Shown: positions 1-8,682, counted from the first letter of the stretch. The stretch is 44,272 nucleotides of DNA from Anaerolineae bacterium (GCA_013178165.1 JABLXG010000028.1:1-44272); one strand, 5' to 3'. The notes: generated by a model from the sequence alone, not told the origin. Numbers and translations are program-made.

Positions 1-266
1 TCTACGAGGACCGCGGGGTGGTGGACAAGTGCGACTTCTGCAAGGACATCGTCGATGCGGGCGGTGCACCGGCCTGTGTCGAGGCCTGCCCGATGCGAGC
101 GATGGAATGGGGGGATATTGAGGAACTGAAGGCTCGCCATCCTGAGGCGGTGTTCCCGGTAGCGCCTCTGGCGGAGCCACAGGATTTCGGCCCCAATGCC
201 CTGTACACCAAGCATATCTGGGACACGGGCCAGCCGGGCGAGATCCTGAATCAGGAAGAGATCTAG
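1..266 (+). CDS. DMSO-reductase-type iron-sulfur subunit, C-terminal fragment (5' end outside window)
   Basis: The reading frame is open from the first base and ends with TAG at 264-266, leaving the last 87 residues. Four cysteines at fragment residues 10, 13, 25 and 29 (CDFC, then CVEACP) form a ferredoxin-type 4Fe-4S ligand set of the kind found in DmsB/NrfC/PhsB-like subunits. Such subunits pass electrons between a membrane quinol-oxidising partner and a molybdopterin catalytic subunit. The tail (PNALYTKHIW) is typical of this family's C-terminus. The next genes are a TorD-like chaperone, a molybdopterin-domain lipoprotein and a multiheme cytochrome, so a Mo/W-bis-MGD respiratory enzyme is probably encoded just upstream of the window. 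The substrate cannot be deduced from this fragment. Confidence 0.85.
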   Translation, partial: YEDRGVVDKCDFCKDIVDAGGAPACVEACPMRAMEWGDIEELKARHPEAVFPVAPLAEPQDFGPNALYTKHIWDTGQPGEILNQEEI

Positions 267-353
267 GCTGTACGGCCTCCGGCGCCTGGCGATGTGGTTC
301 CCGTCAGGCGCCGGTCAAAGGAAGTATCCTGGCCGGGCACGCCCGGGTTGTTG

Positions 354-395
354 GCTCAACAGGTCTGCGCGAGCGGACCTGTTGAGCGCCTGTTT
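354..395 (+). terminator. Perfect 12-bp inverted repeat, probable terminator after the iron-sulfur subunit gene
   Basis: Left arm 354-365 (GCTCAACAGGTC) pairs perfectly with 376-387 around a 10-nt loop. A short TGTTT follows at 391-395. The T-tract is weak, so this could also be an mRNA-processing hairpin. It lies in the 413-base gene-free gap 267-679; the only other thing I see there is the promoter candidate at 555-581. Confidence 0.5.
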
Positions 396-554
396 CCGTC
401 CGATTGTAAAGCTGTGGCGCTCAGACACGGCTTTGAGGGCGCAAGCAGGTTTTCCGGTTGCTGGTGTCTTGGAGGGTATACCGCCAGGATCGGGTGTGCC
501 CGCCGCAACCGCTGCCATCTGACAGGGAAACAGCGCCATTCCTCAGTTGCGGGC

Positions 555-581
555 TTGGATGCTCGATACTGATGGTACAAT
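555..581 (+). promoter_or_regulatory. Candidate extended -10 promoter for the TorD-like/lipoprotein/cytochrome genes
   Basis: TACAAT at 576-581 (5 of 6 to the -10 consensus) is preceded by an extended -10 TG at 573-574. A weak -35, TTGGAT, lies at 555-560 with a short 15-bp spacer. It sits about 100 bases upstream of the gene at 680 and downstream of the hairpin at 354-395, so the chaperone gene may have its own transcript. Confidence 0.4.
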
Positions 582-679
582 GATGTCGCAATCCAAGGGG
601 CTGCTGGTATCCCACCGGTTGTGGTAACTGTTCGCTGTTTGCTGACAGGTCGTCAGCCTTTAAGGAGAGACTGCTCACC

Positions 680-1357
680 ATGAATGAACGCTCCCTGGTC
701 TACGAGGCGCGTCAGGCCGTGTATGCGGTATTCCAGCGGCTGTATGCCGCCGCCCCTGACCGGGCGTTGCTCGACTGGCTCGTCACGGAGCAGCCATTTG
801 CGGAGTTCCCTGTGACGCTCGATGCGGAAGCGGATGCTGCCCGCCAGCGGGTGGCTGCGTCCTGCCCGCAGTTGACTTTGCAGGCACTGGCTGACGATTT
901 TCACCAGTTGTACATCGGCTATGGCGCAATGCAGGCTCCTCCCTGGGAGAGTGTCTACCGTAATGAAGAACATACGCTGTTCGATATCCACACCCTGCAG
1001 GTGCGCGAGACGTATGCCCGGCACGGGATGGAATTCATCCACAAGAATAAGATGCCGGAAGACTCGATCAGTATCGAGTTGGAATTCATGAAAACGTTGA
1101 CTGACCGTTTGTTAACCGCTCTGGAGAAGGGTGATGGGCGGGCAGAACGCATCCTGTTGAATGAACAGTTGAAGTTTCTCCAGGAACATCTGCTGGTCTG
1201 GGTGCCGGAATTTGTCGCCCTGAGCGAAAAGCACGCTCAGACACCATTCTATGGCAATCTGGGCAGTGTTCTGCTGGGCTTCCTCAGGTGGGATCAAGAA
1301 GTCCTGCGGGAACTGGTGGCGCTATTCCCGGCAGAGACCGGCTTTGACCTGAGTTGA
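680..1357 (+). CDS. TorD/DmsD-family molybdoenzyme maturation chaperone
   Basis: 225 residues, the usual size for TorD-family proteins, all-helical in character with no signal peptide or membrane segment. These cytoplasmic chaperones bind the apo form and the twin-arginine leader of a molybdopterin oxidoreductase until cofactor is inserted. Family blocks are visible: a phenylalanine/tyrosine-glycine stretch followed by PPWESVY (about residues 74-93), and PEDSISIELEF (126-136), the counterpart of the family's P-D-H-x4-E-L motif, although the histidine is replaced by serine. AAGGAG precedes the ATG at a suitable distance. The position after an iron-sulfur subunit gene supports the assignment. 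The client enzyme lies outside the window. Confidence 0.85.
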   Translation: MNERSLVYEARQAVYAVFQRLYAAAPDRALLDWLVTEQPFAEFPVTLDAEADAARQRVAASCPQLTLQALADDFHQLYIGYGAMQAPPWESVYRNEEHTLFDIHTLQVRETYARHGMEFIHKNKMPEDSISIELEFMKTLTDRLLTALEKGDGRAERILLNEQLKFLQEHLLVWVPEFVALSEKHAQTPFYGNLGSVLLGFLRWDQEVLRELVALFPAETGFDLS

Positions 1358-1484
1358 GCGTGGAAACGGCGCCAACCCCCTGTGCTCATTGGGCAGGGTG
1401 GCTGGCTCCGAAGCTGTACGTGAATGCTGCCGGCGGGCGATCCGTTCTGGAGGCGTAACCCGGCGCGAGGAAAGCGAGAGTGCA

Positions 1485-2198
1485 ATGCCTAAACCATTTA
1501 CGCGTTTGATCGGTGTCATGCTGGTCGTCATGATGGCCCTGACGGCCTGCGGCGGTGAAACCCCGACCAGCACACCCACCCCTTCCAATACCCCTGAGCC
1601 AACGAATACACCGGCTCCGACCGACACCCCTGTTCCAACGGTTGATGTCGCCAGCCTGTCTGCCGCCGATTTGCAGGCAACCCTGACTGTGCTGGAAGTT
1701 GACCTGGCCAATGCTGAGGCTCGTCTGGCGGCTGCCTCCTCCGCTGGTGAAGAGAATGCAGCGGAGAACGACATCCGGCGCATTGAAGGCCAGATCGAAG
1801 AGATCAACGCCTTGCTGGCCGCTACTGGCAGCGAAGGGGCGGAAGGTCCTGTCCTGACGTTGAGCGGCGACTTCGTTGAATCCCGCGAGTGGACATGGGC
1901 GGAACTGGAGGCCCTGGGCACGGTTACGGCGACTGTCGCCGGTCCGAATGATGCGCCGGAAACCGAATACGCCGGTATCAGTCTGGTAGCGTTGCTGGAG
2001 GCCGCTGGACTGGGCGCAGATGCGACAACCCTGGTGGCGACAGCAGGCGACGACTTCACAACTGAGATCGCTGTAGCTGAGGTCAAGGCATGCGAGAACT
2101 GCCTGATCGTGGCGGAGGAGGGTGCTCTGCGCCTGATCATGCCTGGCTTTGACGGCAAAGCCTGGGTGAGTGGCCTGGTTAGCCTGGAAGCCAGATAG
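1485..2198 (+). CDS. Lipoprotein with coiled coil and molybdopterin-binding-like domain
   Basis: 237 residues. The start at 1485 is chosen because it puts a lipoprotein signal at the very N-terminus, with the lipobox LTAC ending at Cys22; an upstream in-frame start at 1389 would bury it. A Thr/Pro-rich linker (about 25-52) leads to a heptad-like, Ala/Glu-rich helix (about 55-110, likely coiled coil). The C-terminal domain (about 118-237) resembles the small sulfite-oxidase/molybdopterin-binding fold: a strand-Gly start, ELEALGTVT, YAGISLVALLEAAG, and a C-terminal WVSGLVSLEAR. It carries a Cys203-x-x-Cys206 pair. I infer a membrane-anchored partner of the Mo-enzyme or of the cytochrome encoded next. 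Whether it binds molybdopterin at all is open; several related domains are thought to be cofactor-free. Confidence 0.65.
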   Translation: MPKPFTRLIGVMLVVMMALTACGGETPTSTPTPSNTPEPTNTPAPTDTPVPTVDVASLSAADLQATLTVLEVDLANAEARLAAASSAGEENAAENDIRRIEGQIEEINALLAATGSEGAEGPVLTLSGDFVESREWTWAELEALGTVTATVAGPNDAPETEYAGISLVALLEAAGLGADATTLVATAGDDFTTEIAVAEVKACENCLIVAEEGALRLIMPGFDGKAWVSGLVSLEAR

Positions 2199-2251
2199 CG
2201 CGGGTCACGCCCTCTGCGCCGGGTGTACAGGGGTATACCGCAGTCGCACGT

Positions 2252-3058
2252 ATGAAGACGATTCTGCGAATTGGGTTGTGTGCCGGGGGACTTCTGGCTG
2301 TGCTGCTGATCCTGCAACTGGGGGAAGTGGTTGCGGATGGCCCCCGGCAGTTCTCAGCCGGGGACTGCGCCGGGTGTCATCCTGGCCAGTATCGTGGGTG
2401 GTTGCTCTCCAGCCACCGCCTGACCCTGTATGACAGGGTATTTCAAGAAGCCTGGAAGCGGGAAAAACGCTCGACCGAGTGCCTGACCTGCCATACGACC
2501 GGCTATGACGAGGAGACTGGCCCGCTGTACTGGGGCGTGACCTGTGCGGCCTGTCATCAGCCAGCGGGGGCGGTTCTCCAGCCCGGCGAAGAGCGCGATC
2601 ACGAGCCGCTGACCATCCCCGATGAGTCGGCAGATTGTGCGGCCTGTCACCAGGGCGGCCATACGGTTACCTATGCTGAATGGGCGGCCAGCGATCACAA
2701 TGGTTACCGGCCTGCCAACTGCCAGGACTGCCATGATGCTCACAGCGTGGCGCTGGTCGCCGGGAATATCACCGATCTGTGTGGGATTTGCCACCTGCAG
2801 CCGGTGCCGACCGACGCTCCTTATATGCACTACGAGGGCACCTGCACCAATTGCCATGCTCACGAAATCTCGGTGGATAACGTGCATATGCGGGGTGGCG
2901 ATAAGGCGGCAGCGAGTTGCGTGGACTGCCACATGTTGAGCGCCAGAAACTTCAAGGGCTACCTGACTGCGTCGGGCCACGGGATGACAGTCTCGCTGGC
3001 CAGTTGCGTGGGCTGCCATGGCAGCCTGCACGAGATGGCCGGGGGCAGTTCTCCGTAG
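2252..3058 (+). CDS. Nona-heme c-type cytochrome
   Basis: 268 residues with a single N-terminal hydrophobic segment (about 5-22), serving as Sec signal or membrane anchor. Nine CxxCH heme-attachment motifs begin at residues 39, 77, 98, 129, 157, 177, 198, 223 and 252. Extra histidines between them can supply distal ligands. The spacing and the early CAGCH-P-GQY-GW-SSH block resemble cytochrome c554/NapC-NrfB-like multiheme electron carriers. It would act outside the cytoplasmic membrane, shuttling electrons to or from the molybdoenzyme module encoded upstream. The gap to the lipoprotein gene is 53 bases, so co-transcription is likely, and a strong terminator follows at 3081-3110. The redox partner and substrate are not determinable from this window. 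Confidence 0.9.
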   Translation: MKTILRIGLCAGGLLAVLLILQLGEVVADGPRQFSAGDCAGCHPGQYRGWLLSSHRLTLYDRVFQEAWKREKRSTECLTCHTTGYDEETGPLYWGVTCAACHQPAGAVLQPGEERDHEPLTIPDESADCAACHQGGHTVTYAEWAASDHNGYRPANCQDCHDAHSVALVAGNITDLCGICHLQPVPTDAPYMHYEGTCTNCHAHEISVDNVHMRGGDKAAASCVDCHMLSARNFKGYLTASGHGMTVSLASCVGCHGSLHEMAGGSSP

Positions 3059-3080
3059 CAAGGATGTACCGGTTACTCTG

Positions 3081-3110
3081 GCGGCGCGGAAGGACTTCTG
3101 CGCCGCTTTT
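3081..3110 (+). terminator. Rho-independent terminator after the multiheme cytochrome gene
   Basis: GCGGCGC (3081-3087) pairs with GCGCCGC (3100-3106). The stem extends through a G-U pair into GAAG/CTTC, and TTTT follows at 3107-3110. It ends the respiratory module before the glycoside-hydrolase genes. Confidence 0.8.
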
Positions 3111-3129
3111 ACATATGGCGCCCGGCAGG

Positions 3130-3166
3130 TTGTGGGATCGGTCTTGCCTGCTCTAGAATGAGACCG
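3130..3166 (+). promoter_or_regulatory. Candidate promoter with overlapping inverted repeat upstream of the GH172-like gene
   Basis: TAGAAT at 3154-3159 (5 of 6 to consensus) lies 18 bases after a weak -35, TTGTGG (3130-3135). A six-base inverted repeat, CGGTCT (3139-3144) and AGACCG (3161-3166), brackets the -10 and could be an operator. It is placed between the terminator and the gene starting at 3220. Confidence 0.4.
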
Positions 3167-3219
3167 GTGTGAACGGGATATGCTCCCCAGTGGGGACTCT
3201 TGATGGAGGTTGGCGACTC

Positions 3220-4293
3220 ATGGTCATCGGCAATAGCACCCTGGCGGATCTGGCGCGGCTGCGTCCGGGGGTCCGGCGGCTGCGTGTCTCCAGTTACGAT
3301 ACGCGCGGCGGCAACTTTGACTGGTGGGACTTTGAAGCGGGTCAGGCGCGGGATATCGCCAGCCTGCGGGGACCGGGCTGCATCAAGCACATCTGGATGA
3401 CGACGCTCTCTGATGACCGGTACGCCCTGCGCAAGGTGCTGCTGCGCGCCTGGTGGGATGACGAGCCGCTGCCGAGCGTCGAGGTCCCGCTGGGCGATTT
3501 CTTCGGCCTGGGGCACGGCCTGACGCGCAACTTCGTCTCCCTGCCGTTGCAGATGAGCCCTGAAGATGGCCGCGCCTTCAACTGCTGGTTCCCCATGCCC
3601 TTCCAAACGGCGGGGCGCCTGGCGGTGATTAATGAGACGGAGCGGCCCTTCCGCCTGTACTTCTATATCGATTACGAAGCTTACCCGGCGGGGACTTCCC
3701 TGGACGACTACGGGCGTTTTCATGCCCAGTGGCGACGGGAGAATCCCACCGCTGGCTGGGCTGACCCGGCTGTCCGCTGGGCCGACCATCCGGAATCCAT
3801 GCAGACCGCCTGGCAGACGCCCAATACCAGCGGCAAGGACAACTACGTCATCCTGGAGGCGACGGGCCGGGGGCACTATGTGGGTTGCCACCTGGATATT
3901 GATTGCTTTTCCCGCCAGGCCAATGACTGGTACGGGGAAGGGGACGACATGATCTTCGTCGATGGGGAGCCATGGCCGCCCGCCCTGCATGGCACCGGCA
4001 CCGAGGACTACTTCAACACAGCCTTCTGCCCCACGCAGGAGTACAACGCGCCCTATCACGGCCTGATCCTCTACCAGGGGACGGCTGACTGGCGCTGGCG
4101 CGGCAAGAACACGGTGTACCGTTACCACATCGAAGACCCGATCTTCTTTGAAAAATCGATCCGGGTCACTATCGAGCACGGCCACAGCAATAAGCTCAGT
4201 AACGACTATTCCTCCACGGCCTACTGGTACCAGGCCGAGCCTCATCATCCTTTCCCGCCCTTGCTCCCGGTTGCGGCCCGCCTGCCGCGCTGA
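3220..4293 (+). CDS. DUF2961 / GH172-like glycoside hydrolase (paralogue 1)
   Basis: 357 residues starting at ATG 3220, which has GGAGG at 3205-3209 with 10-base spacing. The family signature HGTGTEDYFN is at residues 257-266, flanked by other strongly conserved blocks (GDFFGLGHG, LPLQMSPEDGRAFNCW, VTIEHGHSN). DUF2961 was unified with glycoside hydrolase family GH172, whose characterised members act on fructofuranose and D-arabinofuranose linkages through a jelly-roll fold. No signal peptide is visible, so action in the cytoplasm on an imported oligosaccharide is inferred. A clear paralogue lies at 40674-41801. It converges on a large six-hairpin glycosidase gene and stands a few kilobases before an ATPase-less sugar ABC operon. 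The exact sugar is unknown. Confidence 0.85.
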   Translation: MVIGNSTLADLARLRPGVRRLRVSSYDTRGGNFDWWDFEAGQARDIASLRGPGCIKHIWMTTLSDDRYALRKVLLRAWWDDEPLPSVEVPLGDFFGLGHGLTRNFVSLPLQMSPEDGRAFNCWFPMPFQTAGRLAVINETERPFRLYFYIDYEAYPAGTSLDDYGRFHAQWRRENPTAGWADPAVRWADHPESMQTAWQTPNTSGKDNYVILEATGRGHYVGCHLDIDCFSRQANDWYGEGDDMIFVDGEPWPPALHGTGTEDYFNTAFCPTQEYNAPYHGLILYQGTADWRWRGKNTVYRYHIEDPIFFEKSIRVTIEHGHSNKLSNDYSSTAYWYQAEPHHPFPPLLPVAARLPR

Positions 4294-4303
4294 AGCGAAC
4301 AAG

Positions 4304-4334
4304 AGGCCCCGGACGATTGAGCCGTTCGGGGCCT
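4304..4334. terminator. Hairpin between convergent hydrolase genes
   Basis: AGGCCCCGGACG (4304-4315) pairs with CGTTCGGGGCCT (4323-4334), including one G-U pair, around a 7-nt loop. It lies in the 77-base gap between converging stop codons, so it may serve either strand. Neither side carries a real T-tract. Confidence 0.55.
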
Positions 4335-4370
4335 GCGTATCAGGCTAGGGCGCTACACTCAGGTGAGGTC

Positions 4371-6776
4371 TCAGTTACCCTTCTCCCAGGTTACTTGCAA
4401 GGTGCCGCCGTTGACGGCCTCAAAGCGCAATTCATGGGTGGCCGCCAGGCCGTCTGTCTGCGCCAGAACGTCGCCGCCTTCGTCCTGCACGAGGATTGTC
4501 GCCGGGGCCGGGGGCAGGCGGCAGATCAAATGGACGGCCAGCCGCCCCTCTGCCTTGACGGTGTAACTGACGTCAAAGCGGCAGTCGCCGCAGCGCAAGT
4601 TGGTGATGCCGTAGGTCTTACCGGGTTCGAACAACGTCGCAGGCAGGGCTGGCGCGAGGAGGAAGCCGGTTGCTGGCCGATCGTTGGGTGTCTCCTTCAG
4701 CTCACGGAAGCCGATCAGGTTACGGATGACCAGCGAGGGGAAGGTTGCCCCCCAGCCGTAGTTCTCACAGCCGTCCAGGATCGGGTGGGCCTCCAGGTTG
4801 ACCGGCCAGAATTCGCGGGCCACACCGGGGATGCGGTAGTTGTACTGGGCTGGCAGGCGGTCGGCATAGCGCGTGCTGGCAGGGCGCACCTCACGGGCAT
4901 CCGTCCGAGCGTAAATGCGGTTCCCTACCTTGATCAGTTCCTCAGCGATGAACTCGCGTAGCCCGGCGTTCCAGCCTGCCTCGGAGAACGGTAGCCAGAA
5001 TGACGGCCATTCCAGGAAAGGAGTCGGGTTATTGCTAAAGATCTGGAACTTGGGCCTGACGCCCTCGATCTGCTCCGGCGTGGCGACCCCTACTGCCAGC
5101 GGCACCAGCATCATGACATCGTAGTAATCTTCCAGCAGGAAGGGCCGGTTGTCCCGCCCGTCCCAGTCGCGGAACCAGCCATCCACGTACATGCTGCGGG
5201 TGCGGGCGATGCGATCTTCAGCCAGGCGCTGCCAGAGGGCGATGTCATCAGGGTGACCGGCGATGCGAGCATAATCGACCATGGCCAGCATTGCCTGGGC
5301 CATCCCGGCTTCGATATCGACCGTGCGCACGAAATGGGCTGGGGTGCCTTCCTGCGCGTCGCCGTGCAGGAAGCGTCGGGAGCCATCCTGGCCGGATTCC
5401 CAGCTATTGTCGGCGTGGAACCAGCCGTCTTCATCTGTGCGGTTGGCCAGCCACCATTCGATGAAGGCCTTGAGGTGTGGGTAGAGCCGCCGGATCCAGG
5501 CGTCGTCGCTGTCACGCCGGTAGATCGACTGGATGACCAGGAAGGGGAAGCCCCAGGTGGGAGCGGTGCCGCACTCCGCGCCGCTTTCGCCGATCATGTT
5601 CATGCTGCCGTCCTCGCGGCTACAGGGGACATTGGGCATCGGCGCGTCGGCGAAGACGCCGTAGATCACCTCTTTAGCCAGGGCGGTATCGCTATAGCTC
5701 AGGCAGAGCGCATCCAGGCAGGTCTCGCCCAGCACAGCACGCGGGGAATGAATCTGCATGGCGTCCCAGGGATGTTTGTAAATGCCCAGCGGGCGGCGGA
5801 TGGTCATGCGCAGGGTTTCCAGGTCGTAGACCCAGCCATGCTTCCAGGCGGTGGGCCAGTCGCCGCTGAGCAAGGGCGCCTGCGCATAGAAGTGCTCGTC
5901 GTCAGCCAGTTGCCGCGCCGCTTCGTGGAAGGCGTCCGCGATCCTGGCCGGGAGCCGCCACAGGGCATAGAGTTCGTTGACATCCCGCACCAGGCCTATC
6001 ACCAGCGCCTCACTGGTGCCGGGAGGCAGTTCCAGGACATAACTCATAACCGCGTAAATCGGGTCGTCGGTTTCGTGAAAGCGGACGACCGCACCGCTAT
6101 TGGCGCTGAGGTCGCCGCTGGTGATCCAGCTATCCCACTGCTGCTGTGACGAGGTGGCTTTGTATGCGGCACTGCGCTGGCTGGCACCGAGGGCCATTAC
6201 ATCCCCGTAGGCCCAGACCTTGCTTACGGCGGCATCTTCGACGGGACGGTAGGAAGAAGTCACGCCGTCGCCGCCCCAGTACATATGGCCGCGATAGCCA
6301 TAAATGTTGGTGGCGTGGACGGTCACGCGGCGGGGCTGGGGCGCCTTATTCTGCAGCTCCAGGATGCAAAGCAGGGCATGCTCGTCCGCCAGAAAGTACC
6401 TGGCACTGACATCGACTCCAGCAAATGCCCAGTCGTAGCTCATCAACGTTTTGGTGTGGTAACGCGAGATCAGGCTGACGCCATGAGCGGCGAAGTCTTC
6501 CGTCCGGTGAAAAACGACCGGTGCGCTGGTGTCACCGCTGATAGCCAGGCTGAGGTGTAGGAAGGACAGGTAGCTGACAGGGCGTTCTACGTCGATGCCG
6601 TAAGGCCAGGGCATAGCCCGGGCCCACCAGCCAAAACCCATCGGCGGCACGGTGCGGATGACGCCGCTGCGGTTGAACACGGCGCTGTGATAGGGGTTGT
6701 CCAGGTAGCCAAAGGGCGTGTAGTCGCTTTGCGGGAAGGTCTCAGGCAGGCGCAGCCGGCCAGAAAGTGGAGTCAT
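4371..6776 (-). CDS. (alpha/alpha)6-barrel glycoside hydrolase, MGH1/GH63-like
   Basis: 801 residues from ATG at 6776, preceded on its strand by AAGGA with about 9-base spacing. An in-frame ATG at 6848 is possible but the added residues look non-coding. The N-terminal half has beta-rich character. The middle and C-terminal half show the six-hairpin toroid typical of trehalase/GH63/mannosylglycerate-hydrolase-like enzymes, with the motif NSWESGQDGS at about residues 457-466; its acidic residue is the usual general acid position in these families. The C-terminal block with ENYGWGATFPSLVI is also typical. No signal peptide is seen, so it likely acts in the cytoplasm on an imported glycoside. The neighbouring GH172-like gene and CUT1 transporter suggest a shared substrate. 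GH78-like rhamnosidase is a less likely alternative. Confidence 0.75.
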   Translation of the reverse strand: MTPLSGRLRLPETFPQSDYTPFGYLDNPYHSAVFNRSGVIRTVPPMGFGWWARAMPWPYGIDVERPVSYLSFLHLSLAISGDTSAPVVFHRTEDFAAHGVSLISRYHTKTLMSYDWAFAGVDVSARYFLADEHALLCILELQNKAPQPRRVTVHATNIYGYRGHMYWGGDGVTSSYRPVEDAAVSKVWAYGDVMALGASQRSAAYKATSSQQQWDSWITSGDLSANSGAVVRFHETDDPIYAVMSYVLELPPGTSEALVIGLVRDVNELYALWRLPARIADAFHEAARQLADDEHFYAQAPLLSGDWPTAWKHGWVYDLETLRMTIRRPLGIYKHPWDAMQIHSPRAVLGETCLDALCLSYSDTALAKEVIYGVFADAPMPNVPCSREDGSMNMIGESGAECGTAPTWGFPFLVIQSIYRRDSDDAWIRRLYPHLKAFIEWWLANRTDEDGWFHADNSWESGQDGSRRFLHGDAQEGTPAHFVRTVDIEAGMAQAMLAMVDYARIAGHPDDIALWQRLAEDRIARTRSMYVDGWFRDWDGRDNRPFLLEDYYDVMMLVPLAVGVATPEQIEGVRPKFQIFSNNPTPFLEWPSFWLPFSEAGWNAGLREFIAEELIKVGNRIYARTDAREVRPASTRYADRLPAQYNYRIPGVAREFWPVNLEAHPILDGCENYGWGATFPSLVIRNLIGFRELKETPNDRPATGFLLAPALPATLFEPGKTYGITNLRCGDCRFDVSYTVKAEGRLAVHLICRLPPAPATILVQDEGGDVLAQTDGLAATHELRFEAVNGGTLQVTWEKGN

Positions 6777-6955
6777 GAGGTGCAATCCTTGTGAACATAC
6801 ATTGCCATAACACAGGCAGACTCTAGCATGCAGGGGCAGGGAGTACAATTTGCAATGGAAACAACCAAACGCTATCCGGGCTGTTTACCGCCTGAAAGGG
6901 TTGATTGTCAGCCGCCGGGGATGACTTTGTTCAGTATGCAACAACGCTGGCGTAC

Positions 6956-6985
6956 TTGACCCCCGCCGCGATTTCGGGTTATAGT
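6956..6985 (+). promoter_or_regulatory. Sigma70-type promoter upstream of the first CUT1 operon
   Basis: TTGACC (6956-6961, 5 of 6) and TATAGT (6980-6985, 5 of 6) are separated by 18 bases. It lies in the 518-base gene-free interval 6777-7294 between divergent genes, about 310 bases upstream of the binding-protein start. The long leader contains a perfect octameric palindrome TTGTACAA at 7046-7053. Nothing else recognisable (no riboswitch, no small gene) was seen in this gap. Confidence 0.55.
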
Positions 6986-7294
6986 GTCAATTGTATAGAT
7001 CAATCATGCGTCGTGATGATATGCAGGCGGTTTCCAACCGCGAGATTGTACAAACATCTTGGCGGCAGGCCCTGCTGTTTTGATCATCCGGCGCAGGTGC
7101 AGTTTGAGCGATCTGTCCTGTAGAGGGAAGGCTGGCGTCATGCCGGGACTGGCAGGCTGGCTGGCCTTGCCGGGTAGAGGGTATGGGGAAAGGAGTAGAG
7201 GCGAACGAATATTCAGGTGAAGCCAGAGGCTGAATGTCGTCTAGCCATAAGTGATGCATAACACTTTGCGCAGTGGTCTCTATGGAGGAGAACC

Positions 7295-8656
7295 ATGAAG
7301 AAGTTTGGCAAGCTCCTGACGGTGTGCGTGCTGCTGGCGATGGTGGTGCCGTCGCTGGCAGTGTTAGCCCAGGAAGGCCAGATCACGCTGCGGGTGGTTG
7401 GCCTGGAAGTTGTACCCGAAGAGCGCGAGACTCCGCTGGCGATCGCCAAGCAGGCGGCCCGGACCCGCTTTATGGAGGCGCACCCGAATATCTTCATTGA
7501 GTCGCTGGAAACGCCGCCCGAATTCGATACGCAGGTGCTGGTTGACCTGGCCGCCGGGACCGCGCCCGACATCTGGTATCAGGACGCCTCGACCCTTGCC
7601 CGCCTGGTCGATACGGGCAATATCCTTGACGCAAGCGTCTGCCTGGAGCTTGTTCCCGAACTGACGCTGGATCGCTTCTCGGAAGGCATGCTGGACATCC
7701 ACCTGCGCGACACCGGGGAACTGTGGGGTCTGCCCGATGGCGGTACGCCCATGGTGATGTATTACAACCCGGAAGCGGTGGCCAAGGCTGGCGTTGAGCC
7801 GCCTACCTCTGACTGGACCTGGGACGATTTCCTGACCTTCGCGCAGATGACCACCCTTGACAGCGAAGGCCGCAACCGTCTGGACCCGAACTTCGACGAA
7901 GAGAACGTTGTCCAGTGGGGTTTCCGCGTCCGCAAGTGGACGTTTGAGTGGATTTACTGGGTCTGGCAGAATGGCGGCGACGTCATTTCGCCCGATCTCA
8001 CCACGGCGGATGGTTACCTGAATTCGCCAGAGAGCATCGAAGCCATCAAGTTCCTGCGTGACCTGGTACTTGAGTACGGTGTTGCGCCGGAGCCTTCGAC
8101 GCTGGATCAGCTTGTCCAGCAGTTCGGGTTCCTGGAAGCCTTCCTGCGTGGCGAGGTGGTTATGTTCCCGCGCGGGCACTGGGAGATGGTCGGCCTGACC
8201 AACCAGGAAAGCTACACGCCGGAGCGCGTGGCCGTGGTTGGCAACCCCAGCAAGGTCAATGACGTGACCGTGATCTACGAATCAGGCTGGGTAATCAACG
8301 CCAAGGTCGCTGAGGATCCGGATAAGCTGCTGGCGGCCTGCCAGTTCGTGGAAGAACTGACCGACTATGAGTATCAGAGCACCAAGGTGGTGACCGGCCT
8401 GGAGATTTCCGCCAACCGTGAAGCCGCCGCGGCTGCCATTGAAGCCTCGGCCTGGCCGGAGATCGAGCGCGTGTTTGTGGAAGAGGCCGAAAATGGCCGC
8501 CGCAACTACGGCTCCATCTACGCCAACTGGCCGGTGGTTGAGGGTATCCTCGACTCGATGATGGAGAACATCCTGGCTGGCGCTGATGTCGAGGAAGAAG
8601 TCGCGATTGCGGTTGAGGAAATCGACCGCGAACTGCAGCGTTCCGCCGGCGGGTAA
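7295..8656 (+). CDS. CUT1-family sugar ABC transporter, solute-binding protein
   Basis: 453 residues with a Lys-rich N-terminus, a hydrophobic core and an Ala-Gln cleavage site near residue 27. There is no lipobox cysteine, so it is secreted by a plain Sec signal rather than lipidated. GGAGGAG precedes the ATG. The mature protein has the MalE/UgpB-like extracellular binding protein layout, including YYNPEAVAKAG and a WTWDDF segment typical of family 1 binding proteins. It captures an oligosaccharide or glycoside for the two permeases encoded downstream (8827 and 9809). A strong hairpin lies between it and the first permease gene. No ATPase gene is in the operon. The ligand is unknown; the upstream hydrolases suggest a furanoside or alpha-linked oligosaccharide. 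Confidence 0.9.
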   Translation: MKKFGKLLTVCVLLAMVVPSLAVLAQEGQITLRVVGLEVVPEERETPLAIAKQAARTRFMEAHPNIFIESLETPPEFDTQVLVDLAAGTAPDIWYQDASTLARLVDTGNILDASVCLELVPELTLDRFSEGMLDIHLRDTGELWGLPDGGTPMVMYYNPEAVAKAGVEPPTSDWTWDDFLTFAQMTTLDSEGRNRLDPNFDEENVVQWGFRVRKWTFEWIYWVWQNGGDVISPDLTTADGYLNSPESIEAIKFLRDLVLEYGVAPEPSTLDQLVQQFGFLEAFLRGEVVMFPRGHWEMVGLTNQESYTPERVAVVGNPSKVNDVTVIYESGWVINAKVAEDPDKLLAACQFVEELTDYEYQSTKVVTGLEISANREAAAAAIEASAWPEIERVFVEEAENGRRNYGSIYANWPVVEGILDSMMENILAGADVEEEVAIAVEEIDRELQRSAGG

Positions 8657-8682
8657 CTCCCGATCGGGCGTCTGAACAATCC

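Noticed and set aside
4371-6776. Assignment of the large hydrolase as alpha-L-rhamnosidase (GH78)
   Set aside because: The NSWESGQD block and C-terminal ENYGWGATFPS fit the MGH1/GH63-like group better; GH78 stays only as a low-probability alternative.
7046-7053. TTGTACAA palindrome in the leader of the first CUT1 operon, as an operator
   Set aside because: Only eight bases, no second copy and no adjacent regulator; too short to call beyond a note.
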